NCBI GenBank assembly: GCA_035492775.1
Contig: DATJIW010000031.1
Span: 62,001 to 126,000 of the forward strand
Origin: DATJFQ01 sp035492775
GTDB taxonomy: Bacteria > Acidobacteriota > Vicinamibacteria > Vicinamibacterales > 2-12-FULL-66-21
Length of the DNA: 64,000 bases
Direction of reading: 5' to 3'
Each line of letters starts with the position of its first letter. Within the stretch, counting starts at the first letter, position 1. Under the pieces are notes generated by a model that saw nothing but the letters and a program-made list of their open reading frames with translations, was not told the origin of the DNA and searched no databases. The position numbers and the translations under genes are program-made. Positions 33,141-41,986 of the stretch are shown one piece after another.

Positions 33141-35963
33141 CTACTTCCGATTGAGTTCGTCGAGCGTGCGTTTCAGCTCTTCGAGCTTCTGCCCCGCCTC
33201 GGCGAGTTTCCCTTCCGCAGTCAAACGCTGGTAATCGGCAAGCGCGGCGGCCGCCCTGGCGATCAGCGCGCGCTGATCCGTGGGCGCCGAGGACGACGGT
33301 TCGGACTGCGCGCCGGCAGGCGTGGCCGCAGCCGTTGCGGGGACCGACACACCCGAAGAAGTCCCATTACCGAAGAGCGTCGCCAGCGCATCGTCAAATG
33401 TCGGCGCATAGACCAGCCGGTCCTGCATCGCGAGGACGATCAGCCGCAGCTCCGGCATCGGACTGCGTTCGGCCTGCAGGTAAATCGACTCCACGTACAG
33501 CAGCGCACGCCCGATCGGAATGACGAGCAGCGACCCGCGGCGGACGTGCGATCCCTGCTGGTTCCACAACGAGAGCTGGCCCGACAGCTGCGGGTTCTGA
33601 TCGATTCGCGCCTCGATCTGCAACGGACCATCGACGAGCCGTGTCTTCGGGAAGTCGTAAACGATGCCCTCGCCGTAATGCTGCCCGTCGCTCCTGCCGG
33701 CAATCCAACCGATCAGGTTGTTCCGGTTTGCCGGCGAGAACGGCAGCATTTCGATGAATTCCGGTTTCGACTCCCCCGGCAGCTTCATCACCAGAAAGTT
33801 CGGCTCCATCTCGGCGCTGGACGACTGAGACTGCTGCGACGTCGCCACGTCGGTCGCCACCGACCAGAGATCCTCGCGGTTGTAGAACACCTCGGGATCG
33901 GTCATGTGGTACAGCCCGTAGACGTTCGCCTGCAGCGCGAGCAGCAGCTCCGGATAGCGGACATGGGCGCGCAGGTCGGCGGGCATCTCGGCCGCATCCC
34001 TGAACAGCGTCGGAAACACCGTGCGATAGGCGGCGATGATTGGATCCGACGCGTCGAACACGTAGAACGTCGTCGAGCCGTCGTATGCGTCGATCACCAC
34101 TTTGACGCTGTTGCGGACATAATTCACGCGCTCCTGCTCCACGCGATACGCCCGGGAATACGGGTAGCGATCAGACGTGGTGAACGCGTCGACCATCCAG
34201 GCGAGCCGGCCGTCGGCGCGGACCACCATGTACGGGTCGGCGTCGAAGGTCAGGAACGGCGCCAGCGCCTCAATCCGTTCGCTCACGTTACGGCGCATCA
34301 GCAGCCGGCTCTCAGGCGTCACGTCGTCGCTGAACGGCAGCTTGGCGACGTCGCCGCGCTCCAGGGCGATCAGCAGCTTGCGCATCGCGCCGCCGATCAC
34401 GATCCCCCCATTGCCCTCATATGACGTCAGGCTGTTCGTCTGACCCTGTGGATAGTTGAACTCCTGCTGCCGGGTCTTGACGTAGACGTCGCCATTCGTC
34501 GTCTCGCCGAAATAGATCTCAGGACGCGTCACGTTGACGCCGGGCAGCGTACTCAGCACGGGCATGTCGCGCAGGAGCAGCATCGGCAGTCCTTCGGGCG
34601 TGAACCCGTTCACATAGTTCATCGTGACGCCGTAGCCATGCGTGTAGATCAACTTCTCGTTGATCCAGTTGCGGCTGCTGACGGGCAGCTTCTCGATGTT
34701 CAGCTCGCGCGCCGCAAGCATGACCTGCCGGGGAGCGCCGTCGATCGTGTAGCGATCGATGTCGATGTCCGGGAAGTCGTAATACGTGCGGATCTCCTGC
34801 AGCTGGCGCAGCGTGTCCTGCAGCACCCGCCAGTCCCAGAGGCGCACGTTCTGCAGCGTGGCCTGATTGCGTGCGGGGTCGGCCGCCTCGATCGACGTCT
34901 CGGCCGGAAACGGCTGCTGGACGACCCGGTTCAAACCGTACGCCTGCCGCGTCAACGCGATGTTGTGCCCGATGAACGGCCGCTCCTTGACCAGCTCGTT
35001 CGGCTTCACGATGAAGCTGTTCACGTACGCCGCGGTCACGCCGACGCCGGCGTATGCGAGCACCGCAGGAATGGTCGCGAACACGAGCCACCGGTACGGA
35101 CGGGCGGTCGCGGCGCCCGCCGCAGCGACCAGACCTCCGGCCGCCAGCAGCGTCGCGATCACCGTCATCCCGCCGATGGTCACATGGGCATCGGTATAGC
35201 CGACGCCGCTGAAAATCGTGTGATCGGCGAACAGCAGATCGAAGCGGTTCAACCACACCCGCAGCGCGAGCGTCAGCATACCGAACGCCCACGCGAACGC
35301 AAGCCCGCGCGGTGCTGCTGCCGGCGAACGCCGCCGTGTGAGCCTGGCAGCGGCCTGCGCGGTTCCCGACATGGCCGCCGCGAACAGCGCCATCACGATC
35401 AGCACGAGTGCCAGGGTGATCAGCCAGCCGGCGATCTCCTGCCAGGCGGGAAGAGAAAACAGGTAGAACGGAATGGGCCGGCCGAATATCGGGTCGACGC
35501 TGCGGTCGGCCGCGGACACGAAGGCGGACGCGGTGGGCCGGCCGTACCACCACAGCGCGAATGTCGGCCAGTCCGACGCCATCCCCGCTGCGGTGGCGAG
35601 GGCGATCGCCGCAGCAACCACTCCGGCGACGAATCGCAGCACGGGACCCACCGGCAGCCGGACCGGCCGCCCGTTCATCATGATGAACCCGTCAGACCCG
35701 ACGTCCGGCTCGAGGCCGCGGAACGCCCCATACAGAATCGCGAAGGTCAGCACTGCGAAGGCGCCGAACACCGTCGACTGCAGCGCCAGCGTTTTCCAGA
35801 ACACCTGGCCGTATCCAAGCGAGTCGAACCAGAGCGCTTCGACGTAGTACGAGAGCAGCGTGCCTCCCAAGAAAAACAGGAGGACGATCGCCAGGACAAC
35901 CCAGCGGAACGGCCGGCGCCTGCGCGGAGGGCGCGGCATGTCGATGATGTCTGTCGGGTGCAT
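33141..35963 (-). CDS. UPF0182 family large membrane protein
   Basis: 940 residues. Seven or so membrane helices occupy the first ~330 residues (WVVLAIVLLFFLGGTLLSYYVEALWFDSLGYG is the family's opening block). A large soluble region, probably outside the membrane, follows and has family phrases RPFIGHNIALTRQAYGLN, RLWDWRVLQDTLRQLQEIRTYYDF, LPYTHGYG-like and YIRNSVKVVIDAYDG-like segments. The end has a low-complexity stretch and a charged coiled coil (residues ~900-940). ATG 35963 is used; an alternative ATG lies at 35939. Function unknown for the family. It follows the MlaF-like ATPase by seven bases and may be co-transcribed with it. Confidence 0.9.
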   Translation of the reverse strand: MHPTDIIDMPRPPRRRRPFRWVVLAIVLLFFLGGTLLSYYVEALWFDSLGYGQVFWKTLALQSTVFGAFAVLTFAILYGAFRGLEPDVGSDGFIMMNGRPVRLPVGPVLRFVAGVVAAAIALATAAGMASDWPTFALWWYGRPTASAFVSAADRSVDPIFGRPIPFYLFSLPAWQEIAGWLITLALVLIVMALFAAAMSGTAQAAARLTRRRSPAAAPRGLAFAWAFGMLTLALRVWLNRFDLLFADHTIFSGVGYTDAHVTIGGMTVIATLLAAGGLVAAAGAATARPYRWLVFATIPAVLAYAGVGVTAAYVNSFIVKPNELVKERPFIGHNIALTRQAYGLNRVVQQPFPAETSIEAADPARNQATLQNVRLWDWRVLQDTLRQLQEIRTYYDFPDIDIDRYTIDGAPRQVMLAARELNIEKLPVSSRNWINEKLIYTHGYGVTMNYVNGFTPEGLPMLLLRDMPVLSTLPGVNVTRPEIYFGETTNGDVYVKTRQQEFNYPQGQTNSLTSYEGNGGIVIGGAMRKLLIALERGDVAKLPFSDDVTPESRLLMRRNVSERIEALAPFLTFDADPYMVVRADGRLAWMVDAFTTSDRYPYSRAYRVEQERVNYVRNSVKVVIDAYDGSTTFYVFDASDPIIAAYRTVFPTLFRDAAEMPADLRAHVRYPELLLALQANVYGLYHMTDPEVFYNREDLWSVATDVATSQQSQSSSAEMEPNFLVMKLPGESKPEFIEMLPFSPANRNNLIGWIAGRSDGQHYGEGIVYDFPKTRLVDGPLQIEARIDQNPQLSGQLSLWNQQGSHVRRGSLLVIPIGRALLYVESIYLQAERSPMPELRLIVLAMQDRLVYAPTFDDALATLFGNGTSSGVSVPATAAATPAGAQSEPSSSAPTDQRALIARAAAALADYQRLTAEGKLAEAGQKLEELKRTLDELNRK

Positions 35964-35970
35964 GGACGCG

Positions 35971-36804
35971 TTACCAGGGCGGCAGCGTCATATAGAGGAA
36001 CTCCTTGAGGTAGTCCTGCTGGGAATCGAGCAGCTCCGCGGCCGTGCCTTCGAAGAGGACGCGCGCGTCGTGCAGCACCATGAACCGGGCGGTCTGCGTC
36101 TTGTCGGCGTCCGCATCGAGGAGCTGCACGTCGCCGTTGGGCAGACGCTTCGCCTCGTGCGTCGCGACATAGTAGGCATCGCGGATCTGATGGGTCACGA
36201 TGATCGACGTCACGTGCTCGAGATCGCGCAGCTTGACGATCTCGTCGTCTACGCTCGCGGCCGTGATCGGATCGAGGCCGGTCGTGGGATCGTCGACGAG
36301 CAACAGGCTGGGTCGCGACGCCATCGCCCGGGCCAGGGCGACGCGCCGCCGCTGTCCGCCGGACAACTCCGAGGGCATGCGGTCGAGATACTCCTCCAGG
36401 CCCACGAATCCGAGCACTTCCTTGACGCGCTCGAGGACCTTGTCGGGCGGCATCATGATCTCCTCGTAGAGACGGTAGCCGACGTTTTCGGCAACCGTCA
36501 GCGAGTCGAACAACGCGGTCTCCTGGAAGAGCATCCCGATGTCGGCGCGCACCCGCATCAGCTCGCGCTCGGGCATGTTGTCGACGCGCTCGCCGTTCAC
36601 GAAAATCTGCCCGGAATCAGGCCGGAGGAGCCCGAGAATCAACTTCAGCATGACCGACTTGCCGGAGCCGCTCGCGCCCAGCACGATCCACGTCGCGCCT
36701 TTCGGCACCGTGAAACTGAGATCGTTCAGGATGACGTGCTCGTCGTAGGCGAAGCAGACACGGTCGAAGACTACGGCGGGTGCGGGGCGCTCGTCCTGGG
36801 GCAT
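35971..36804 (-). CDS. ABC transporter ATPase, MlaF-like
   Basis: 277 residues. Walker A GASGSGKSV, Q-loop FQETALFDSLTV, signature LSGGQRRRVALARAMA, Walker B LLLVDDPTTGLDP and the His switch VTHQ. The phrases VAENVGYRLYE and the DDP form of Walker B match MlaF/Ttg2A, ATPases of lipid-trafficking ABC systems at the inner membrane. No MlaE permease or MlaD MCE-domain gene is next to it, so its partners must be elsewhere. It is preceded on the minus strand by GATAAT, 11 bases from the ATG. Confidence 0.85.
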   Translation of the reverse strand: MPQDERPAPAVVFDRVCFAYDEHVILNDLSFTVPKGATWIVLGASGSGKSVMLKLILGLLRPDSGQIFVNGERVDNMPERELMRVRADIGMLFQETALFDSLTVAENVGYRLYEEIMMPPDKVLERVKEVLGFVGLEEYLDRMPSELSGGQRRRVALARAMASRPSLLLVDDPTTGLDPITAASVDDEIVKLRDLEHVTSIIVTHQIRDAYYVATHEAKRLPNGDVQLLDADADKTQTARFMVLHDARVLFEGTAAELLDSQQDYLKEFLYMTLPPW

Positions 36805-36815
36805 CGATCCGGGGA

Positions 36816-36821
36816 ATTATC
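36816..36821 (-). promoter_or_regulatory. -10 box of the MlaF-like ATPase gene
   Basis: GATAAT on the minus strand, inside a GGGATAATTCCC near-palindrome, 11 bases before ATG 36804. Confidence 0.35.
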
Positions 36822-36851
36822 CCATCGAAACCACCTTTTAACTACCGCCTC

Positions 36852-37964
36852 TCACAGCGTCCGCTTGAAAAGACGGGTCGCCGCCGTCATGGCGATGACC
36901 GAGAAGATCAGCAGGAACGCGAAATCCGGCAGGATCGCGTCGAGCGCCGTGTTCTTCAGGAGCAGACATTTGAACGCGTGTACGGCGTACGTGAACGGAT
37001 CGGCAATGGCGATCGCCTGCATCCACCGTGGAAATCCCTGCTGCGGATAGACGGCGCCGCTCGGGAAGTACAACAGCGTGTTCAGGACGCCGAAGACGGC
37101 CCGCGGCAGCAGCGGATCCGTCACCCGCACCATCAGCAGGAACATCAGGCTGATGAGCGCGAACGACGTGACGACCACGACGAGAAACAGCCGCATCAGG
37201 CGCAGCGGATCGAGCGGGTGCGGAATGCCGGCGATGAATGCCCCGATGACCAGCAGAAACATGCCCGCGAACACCGCCTTGATCGTCCCGGAGATGTTGA
37301 AACCGGCGATCAGTTCGAACTTGGTGATCGGCGTCACGAGGTAGCCCTCGTGCAGCCCGCGGGCCTTGTCGTCGATGAAGATGATGCCGCCGCCGATCAT
37401 GACCATCATGAAGATCGACATCACGACCGATCCCGGCAGCAGGTACTGCACGTACGGGACGTAGGGATACACCTCCACGACCTGCAGCGTAGGTTCCGAA
37501 CGGACGCGCGGCCTCGTGACCGGATCGCTATACGCGCTGACCAGCCCGTTCATCGTCGCGGCGAGCGAGGCCGATACGAAGTTGTCCGTGTTGTCCTCGA
37601 TGAGCGCGACTTGCGGGTCCGCCTTCGCCAGGACCCGCCGCGAGAAATCCGGCGGAATCGTCAGGACGCCGTTCACATGGCCGTTGCGCAGATCGGCGAG
37701 CGCCTGCCCGGGGTCGGCATACTCGACCATGTCGATCGTCTGTGCGCCCGACGCGGCCGCGCCAGCCAGCTCGCGAATCTTCACCGCCTGCACGCTGTGG
37801 TCCTGGTCGACGATCGCCAGCTTCAGGTGCTTGACGTTTCCGCCGAACGCATAGCCGAGGACGACGAGCTGCACGATCGGGAACACCATCGAGATGACGA
37901 TCAGCACAGGACTGCGCCGGAACCGACGCATCTCGCGTTCGACGATCGCCCACGCACGTTTCAC
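36852..37964 (-). CDS. ABC-2 type transporter permease (YhhJ/DrrB-like)
   Basis: 370 residues. One N-terminal membrane helix (VLIVISMVFPIVQLVVLGYAFGG), a large external domain of about 140 residues, then five helices (YLLPGSVVMSIFMMVMIGGGIIF onward), the standard ABC-2 exporter layout. The C-terminal PSGAVYPQQGFPRWMQAIAIADPFTY phrase is typical. It is the third gene of an HlyD-ATPase-permease operon, starting two bases after the ATPase stop. This exporter probably spans to the periplasm or beyond; the substrate is unknown. Confidence 0.9.
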   Translation of the reverse strand: MKRAWAIVEREMRRFRRSPVLIVISMVFPIVQLVVLGYAFGGNVKHLKLAIVDQDHSVQAVKIRELAGAAASGAQTIDMVEYADPGQALADLRNGHVNGVLTIPPDFSRRVLAKADPQVALIEDNTDNFVSASLAATMNGLVSAYSDPVTRPRVRSEPTLQVVEVYPYVPYVQYLLPGSVVMSIFMMVMIGGGIIFIDDKARGLHEGYLVTPITKFELIAGFNISGTIKAVFAGMFLLVIGAFIAGIPHPLDPLRLMRLFLVVVVTSFALISLMFLLMVRVTDPLLPRAVFGVLNTLLYFPSGAVYPQQGFPRWMQAIAIADPFTYAVHAFKCLLLKNTALDAILPDFAFLLIFSVIAMTAATRLFKRTL

Positions 37965-37965
37965 G

Positions 37966-38958
37966 TTACCCTCGCCTCAGCATGAACGCGCTGTCGCGCG
38001 GCGAAGCCTCCTGCAGCGCGTCCCGCAGGTCGCGGCCCGTGTAGTGCACGAACACGTCGTCCAGGGTCGTGCTCTGGACCGAGAGTGACCCGACGCCGAC
38101 GCCTGCTTCCGACGCGGCATCGAGCAGCGCCCGCGTGGTGGCCGGTCCGTTCGTCGTTTGAACGCGGACGATCACGCCGTCCCCCGAGACGCCTTCCACG
38201 AACGGGAGCTGCTGGAGCCGCTCAGTCCACCCCGGCCCGGCATTGCTGAAGCTGACCTCCAGCGTGTTCTTTCCCGGGACCGACATCTTCAAGCGGATCG
38301 GGGAATCGAGCGCTTTCAGCTCTCCATGGTCCACGATCGCCACACGGTCGCAGAGCTTGTCGGCCTCGTCCATGTAGTGCGTGGTCAGGAGCACGGTCAG
38401 ACCACGTTCTGCCTTGATCGAACGCAGCATCTCCCACACCGCCGTACGGGAGACGGGATCAAGGCCTGTCGTGGGCTCATCGAGGAAGAAGATCCGAGGT
38501 TCGTGGACGAGGCCTCGGGCGATTTCCACGCGGCGCCGCATGCCCCCGGAAAGGTTCTTCACGGGCGCGTCCCGCCAGTCCGACAGCTCGACAGCCTTCA
38601 AGAGCTCGTCGATAAGGCGGTTCCGCTTGACTCGAGGGACGCCGTAGAGCTTGGCGAAGATGATCAGGTTCTCCTCCACGCTCAGCTCGAGGTCGCTCGT
38701 GAGTGCTTGCGGAATGACCCCGATCGAGCGTCGAACGTCGTCTGCCTGGCGGACGATGTCGAAGCCGTTGACCCTGCCGGAGCCGCCCGTCGGCGGCAGC
38801 AGCGTCGTGAGCATCCGGATCAGCGTGGACTTCCCGGCTCCGTTCGGACCCAGCAGACCGAAGATCTCTCCCTGAGGCACCGAGAAGGTGATCCCGTTGA
38901 CGGCGGTGAAGTCGCCGAACTTCTTCACGAGATGGTCGACGTCGATCGCTGGCGTCAT
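37966..38958 (-). CDS. ABC exporter ATP-binding protein
   Basis: 330 residues. Walker A LGPNGAGKSTL, signature LSGGMRRRVEIARGLVHEP, Walker B IFFLDEPTTGLDP, His switch TTHYMDEAD. The C-terminal ~90 residues form the DrrA/NatA-type extension ending VQSTTLDDVFVHYTGRDLR. It energises the ABC-2 permease encoded just downstream. Its ATG overlaps the HlyD stop by four bases (ATGA, 38955-38958). Confidence 0.93.
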   Translation of the reverse strand: MTPAIDVDHLVKKFGDFTAVNGITFSVPQGEIFGLLGPNGAGKSTLIRMLTTLLPPTGGSGRVNGFDIVRQADDVRRSIGVIPQALTSDLELSVEENLIIFAKLYGVPRVKRNRLIDELLKAVELSDWRDAPVKNLSGGMRRRVEIARGLVHEPRIFFLDEPTTGLDPVSRTAVWEMLRSIKAERGLTVLLTTHYMDEADKLCDRVAIVDHGELKALDSPIRLKMSVPGKNTLEVSFSNAGPGWTERLQQLPFVEGVSGDGVIVRVQTTNGPATTRALLDAASEAGVGVGSLSVQSTTLDDVFVHYTGRDLRDALQEASPRDSAFMLRRG

Positions 38959-39998
38959 TTGAGCGGTAGCGTCACGAAGGCAGTCATCCCGACCGCCAGG
39001 CGGCGATCCGAGTTGTCGACCCGAAGCCGCACCTCGAATGTCTTGATGTCCCGCTTGGTCCGGCTCACGTCACGTTGCGTGGCGAAGCCCGCGTCCGCAC
39101 TCCGGTAGGACACGGTGCCTTTTCGCTGTACCCCCGACGGCAGACGGACGTCGAGCGAGTCGCCGATCCGGATTCGATCGATATAGGTTTCCTCGACATC
39201 GACGCGTACCCAGAGATCGTCGGGGTTGATCAACGTCAGGATCGGCTGACCAGGCCCGACGTATTCTCCGGTCCGGACGACGCGCGTGTCGACGAACCCG
39301 CCGATCGGCGCGTGGATCTCCGTGTAGTGCAGACGCACTGAGGCTTTCTGCTGCTGCGCGGCGGCGGCTGCCTGCATGTGCTGACTCGCCTCGACGCCGC
39401 TTCGTTTCGCGGCAATCTGCTGCGCGTTCGCGCGCGCGAGCTCGACGGCCGACCGTTGAGCATCCACTTGTTTGACGAGCGAATCGACTTTCGCCTTCGC
39501 CGCATCTCTGGACGTCCGAGCGGCGTCAGCTTCCTGTGAGGAGGCGATCTTCTGTTCGGCGAGCTTCTGCGTCCGCGTGTAAGTGAGCTGCGCATTTTCC
39601 AGATCCGCACGTGCAGCGGCCAGCTGCGCTTCGGTAGCCGCCAGCGTCGCCTGCGCCTGCCTGATTTCGCCCGCCGTCTGCTGAACTTCGAGGCGAAGCG
39701 CCGCCTCGGATTCGCGCACCTGGGAGGACATGCCGGCCGCGTTCTGCTGGTAGTACGACGTGTCGGCCGCCAGTTCCTCGGGCGCGATCACCGCAAGCAG
39801 CTGATTCGCCGTGACGACGTCGCCTTCCTTGACCAGCAGCTGTCCGATCTGTCCGGCGACCTGCGAGCTGACGATGACGTCGTTGGTCGTCACGATGCCG
39901 GTCAGTGTCAGCGATGACGGCGTCCGCGTGGCGTAGCCGTATACGGCCGCTGCCAGCAGAATCACCACGAGCAGCACGAGCGCGCGTCGGAAATTCAT
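38955..39998 (-). CDS. HlyD-family periplasmic adaptor of the ABC exporter
   Basis: 347 residues. N-terminal membrane anchor (about 6-23), a biotinyl-lipoyl-like half (IVSSQVAGQIGQLLVKEGDVV) and a long alpha-helical coiled coil (about residues 95-215, rich in Ala/Gln/Glu), then the second lipoyl half (IHAPIGGFVDTRVVRTGEYVGPGQPILTLI) and beta-barrel. With the ATPase and permease it forms a tripartite efflux system like YbhG/F/S/R. ATG 39998 precedes the anchor directly; upstream in-frame sequence has no export signal. TACGAT lies 10 bases before it. Confidence 0.9.
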   Translation of the reverse strand: MNFRRALVLLVVILLAAAVYGYATRTPSSLTLTGIVTTNDVIVSSQVAGQIGQLLVKEGDVVTANQLLAVIAPEELAADTSYYQQNAAGMSSQVRESEAALRLEVQQTAGEIRQAQATLAATEAQLAAARADLENAQLTYTRTQKLAEQKIASSQEADAARTSRDAAKAKVDSLVKQVDAQRSAVELARANAQQIAAKRSGVEASQHMQAAAAAQQQKASVRLHYTEIHAPIGGFVDTRVVRTGEYVGPGQPILTLINPDDLWVRVDVEETYIDRIRIGDSLDVRLPSGVQRKGTVSYRSADAGFATQRDVSRTKRDIKTFEVRLRVDNSDRRLAVGMTAFVTLPLK

Positions 39999-40063
39999 CG
40001 AGTGCTCTATCGTACACGAGGGTAGCGGCGACGTTCGGACCGCCATCGCGGCATACTGGTTCC

Positions 40064-40786
40064 ATGGATCCGCTGCGAGATTCACCGTGGAACGCGCCGG
40101 AAATGGTGGCGGGTTTCGCGAACTCTGCACCGAACGAAACGCTCATGGCATTCGCCGCGCAACGGCTCGCAGGAGGCCGCCGCGTCGCCATCGATATCGG
40201 CTGCGGGGCGGGCCGTAACCTGATTCCTCTCGCCCGACAGGGATGGACCGCCGCGGGCGTGGATTTGTCGAGCGCCATGCTCGAACGCGCCGCGGCCCGA
40301 ATCCGTGAAGAAACGGTCGCGCATCGCGCGTCGGTCGCACTCGCGGCGATGGACGCGCTGCCCTTTGCAAATCAATCCGCGGATCTGGTCGTGGCGCACG
40401 GCGTCTGGAATCTCGCCCGCTCTTCCACCGAGTTCAGACGCGCGGCGCGGGAGGCGGCGCGCATCTCTCGCGACGGCGCCGCGCTGTTCGTATTCACGTT
40501 TTCGCGGCACACCGTTCCGCCGGATGCGGCACCGGTTCCCGGCGAGGCGTTCGTGTTTACGGAGTTCTCCGGCCATCCCCAATGCTTTCTCACTCAGGAC
40601 CAGCTCGTGAGCGAACTGGCGAACGCCGGCTTCGAGCGCGACGCATCGGTACCCCTGACCGAGCACAACGTGCCGCGGCCCGGGACGATCGTCATGGCGC
40701 GCGCGCCGGTGATCTGGGAAGCGGTCTTCAGGCGGAGCGTTGCGTCAGGCCGCGAACGACCTGATCGATCAGACCGACGAAGGTGA
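40064..40786 (+). CDS. Class I SAM-dependent methyltransferase
   Basis: 240 residues. Motif I is VAIDIGCGAGRNLIPLA, motif II AGVDLSSAMLERA, and motif III DALPFANQSADLVVAHGVWNLA, close to UbiE/TehB-like small methyltransferases. Substrate unknown. It is divergent from the HlyD gene; CATACT lies six bases before the ATG, suggesting a leaderless mRNA. Its last 59 bases overlap the convergent transporter gene, giving an Arg-rich C-terminus. Confidence 0.88.
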   Translation: MDPLRDSPWNAPEMVAGFANSAPNETLMAFAAQRLAGGRRVAIDIGCGAGRNLIPLARQGWTAAGVDLSSAMLERAAARIREETVAHRASVALAAMDALPFANQSADLVVAHGVWNLARSSTEFRRAAREAARISRDGAALFVFTFSRHTVPPDAAPVPGEAFVFTEFSGHPQCFLTQDQLVSELANAGFERDASVPLTEHNVPRPGTIVMARAPVIWEAVFRRSVASGRERPDRSDRRR

Positions 40787-41756
40787 GCGCCCACGCTGCG
40801 AGTGCCACGTAGATGAACACCCGGGGAATCGCCATCAGATACGGAATGTGCAGGGCCTGCGACAGCCGCACCGTGCAGACGGTATACATTCCGAGCGGGA
40901 ACACCGCCCCCCAATAAAGCGGATCGTATCGCAGCGGGAAGCGCCGATAGCCATGGCGCCACACTCCGAGGATCACGAGCATCGGGATCCACCACGTGGC
41001 CGTCGCCCAGAACATCAGCGTCAGGCCCTTCACGAACGGCAGCAGATCCTGGATGACGCTCCACGATGGCGCCGCGAGGACGAGCAGCGCCCCCGCCAGG
41101 GTGGAGATCGCAACGGCGCCCATGTTGATCCAATAGGGCGGCGCGAGGTCGGACGGCTGCAGGGTGAAGAACGTGTAGCGGTAGAAGATCAGCGAGATGA
41201 TCCAGATGTAGAGCATCCCGCCGCCAAGCCACAGCACGAGCGCGATCAGCAGCACCTGCGGGGCGGATTCGCCGAATCCCGGCGCCAGCTGCGTCCCCAG
41301 GACCGAGACCGCCTGCGCCGCCACGACGATGACGAGCCAACCGCCGTTGATGCCCTCCGCCAGTGTCGGCTTCTCGGACTTCACCGTCAGCACCGTGAGG
41401 ATTCCGTACGTGATGACCGCCCATGTCGCCCCGCCGATGAACCACAGGAGGCGCGCCGCCTCCCAGCCGCCGGCCACGATCAGCGACTGGCTCCCGACGA
41501 CGCAGATCGCTGCCGGCGTGGTGAAGAATCCGACGGCGCGGCCGTGGTGCAGGATGTCCGCGCGCACGCGGTCCGGAAACCAGATCGTTCGGAGCACGGT
41601 CAGCGCGCAGAGCACGGCAAAGAACACGATGTTCGCCGCCAGCAGCGCCGCCGCCAGCGCGGGCATCTCGAGGAGCTTTGCGCCGATTGAGACGATGCCC
41701 GTCGCCATGACGAACGCGAAGTAGGCCGGATGCAGCGAGGCCAGCGCCGCCTTCAT
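40728..41756 (-). CDS. TDT/SLAC1-type anion channel or C4-dicarboxylate/tellurite transporter
   Basis: 342 residues, ten predicted membrane helices. The start HPAYFAFVMATGIVSIGAKL is the typical first helix of the TDT family (TehA, Mae1, plant SLAC1). Plant SLAC1 conducts nitrate and chloride, so in this operon, which encodes a nitrate-reductase-like enzyme, nitrate or nitrite passage is a reasonable guess. It is the last gene of the operon: its ATG overlaps the DUF6755 stop by four bases (ATGA, 41753-41756). It overlaps the opposite methyltransferase gene by 59 bases at the 3' end. Confidence 0.85.
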   Translation of the reverse strand: MKAALASLHPAYFAFVMATGIVSIGAKLLEMPALAAALLAANIVFFAVLCALTVLRTIWFPDRVRADILHHGRAVGFFTTPAAICVVGSQSLIVAGGWEAARLLWFIGGATWAVITYGILTVLTVKSEKPTLAEGINGGWLVIVVAAQAVSVLGTQLAPGFGESAPQVLLIALVLWLGGGMLYIWIISLIFYRYTFFTLQPSDLAPPYWINMGAVAISTLAGALLVLAAPSWSVIQDLLPFVKGLTLMFWATATWWIPMLVILGVWRHGYRRFPLRYDPLYWGAVFPLGMYTVCTVRLSQALHIPYLMAIPRVFIYVALAAWALTFVGLIDQVVRGLTQRSA

Positions 41757-41986
41757 CGGCGTCGTCGTTCGATGTAGTAGAGATACCGGAGAAGGCCGGC
41801 GTTGAGGGCCAGGCAGAGCACGCTGGCGCCGGCCGCGGGCCAGACGAGCGAGCTGTCGCCGCCCAGGTAGGCGTGCATCGTCGCCGTGAGCAGCCAGAGC
41901 TGCAGCACGACGATGACGAACACGAACGCCAGCATGCCGTTCACGATCGTCGCCCGCTGCTCGCGCGTGAAGGGGCGACGAATCAC
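41753..41986 (-). CDS. DUF6755-like small membrane protein
   Basis: 77 residues, two membrane helices (MLAFVFVIVVLQLWLLTATMHA and VWPAAGASVLCLALNAGLLRYLY). The N-terminal IRRPFTREQRATIVNG and C-terminal ERRRR are cytoplasmic by the positive-inside rule. It starts with GTG overlapping the Rieske gene stop (GTGA) and overlaps the transporter ATG, so it is embedded in the molybdoenzyme operon. Family assignment is from memory of similar operons; function unknown, possibly an assembly or anchoring subunit. Confidence 0.7.
   Translation of the reverse strand: MIRRPFTREQRATIVNGMLAFVFVIVVLQLWLLTATMHAYLGGDSSLVWPAAGASVLCLALNAGLLRYLYYIERRRR

Noticed and set aside
34417..34424. TGACGTCA palindrome resembling the Crp/Fnr sites
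   Set aside because: Lies inside the UPF0182 coding region, lacks the four-base spacer and the outer TA/TA; chance occurrence.
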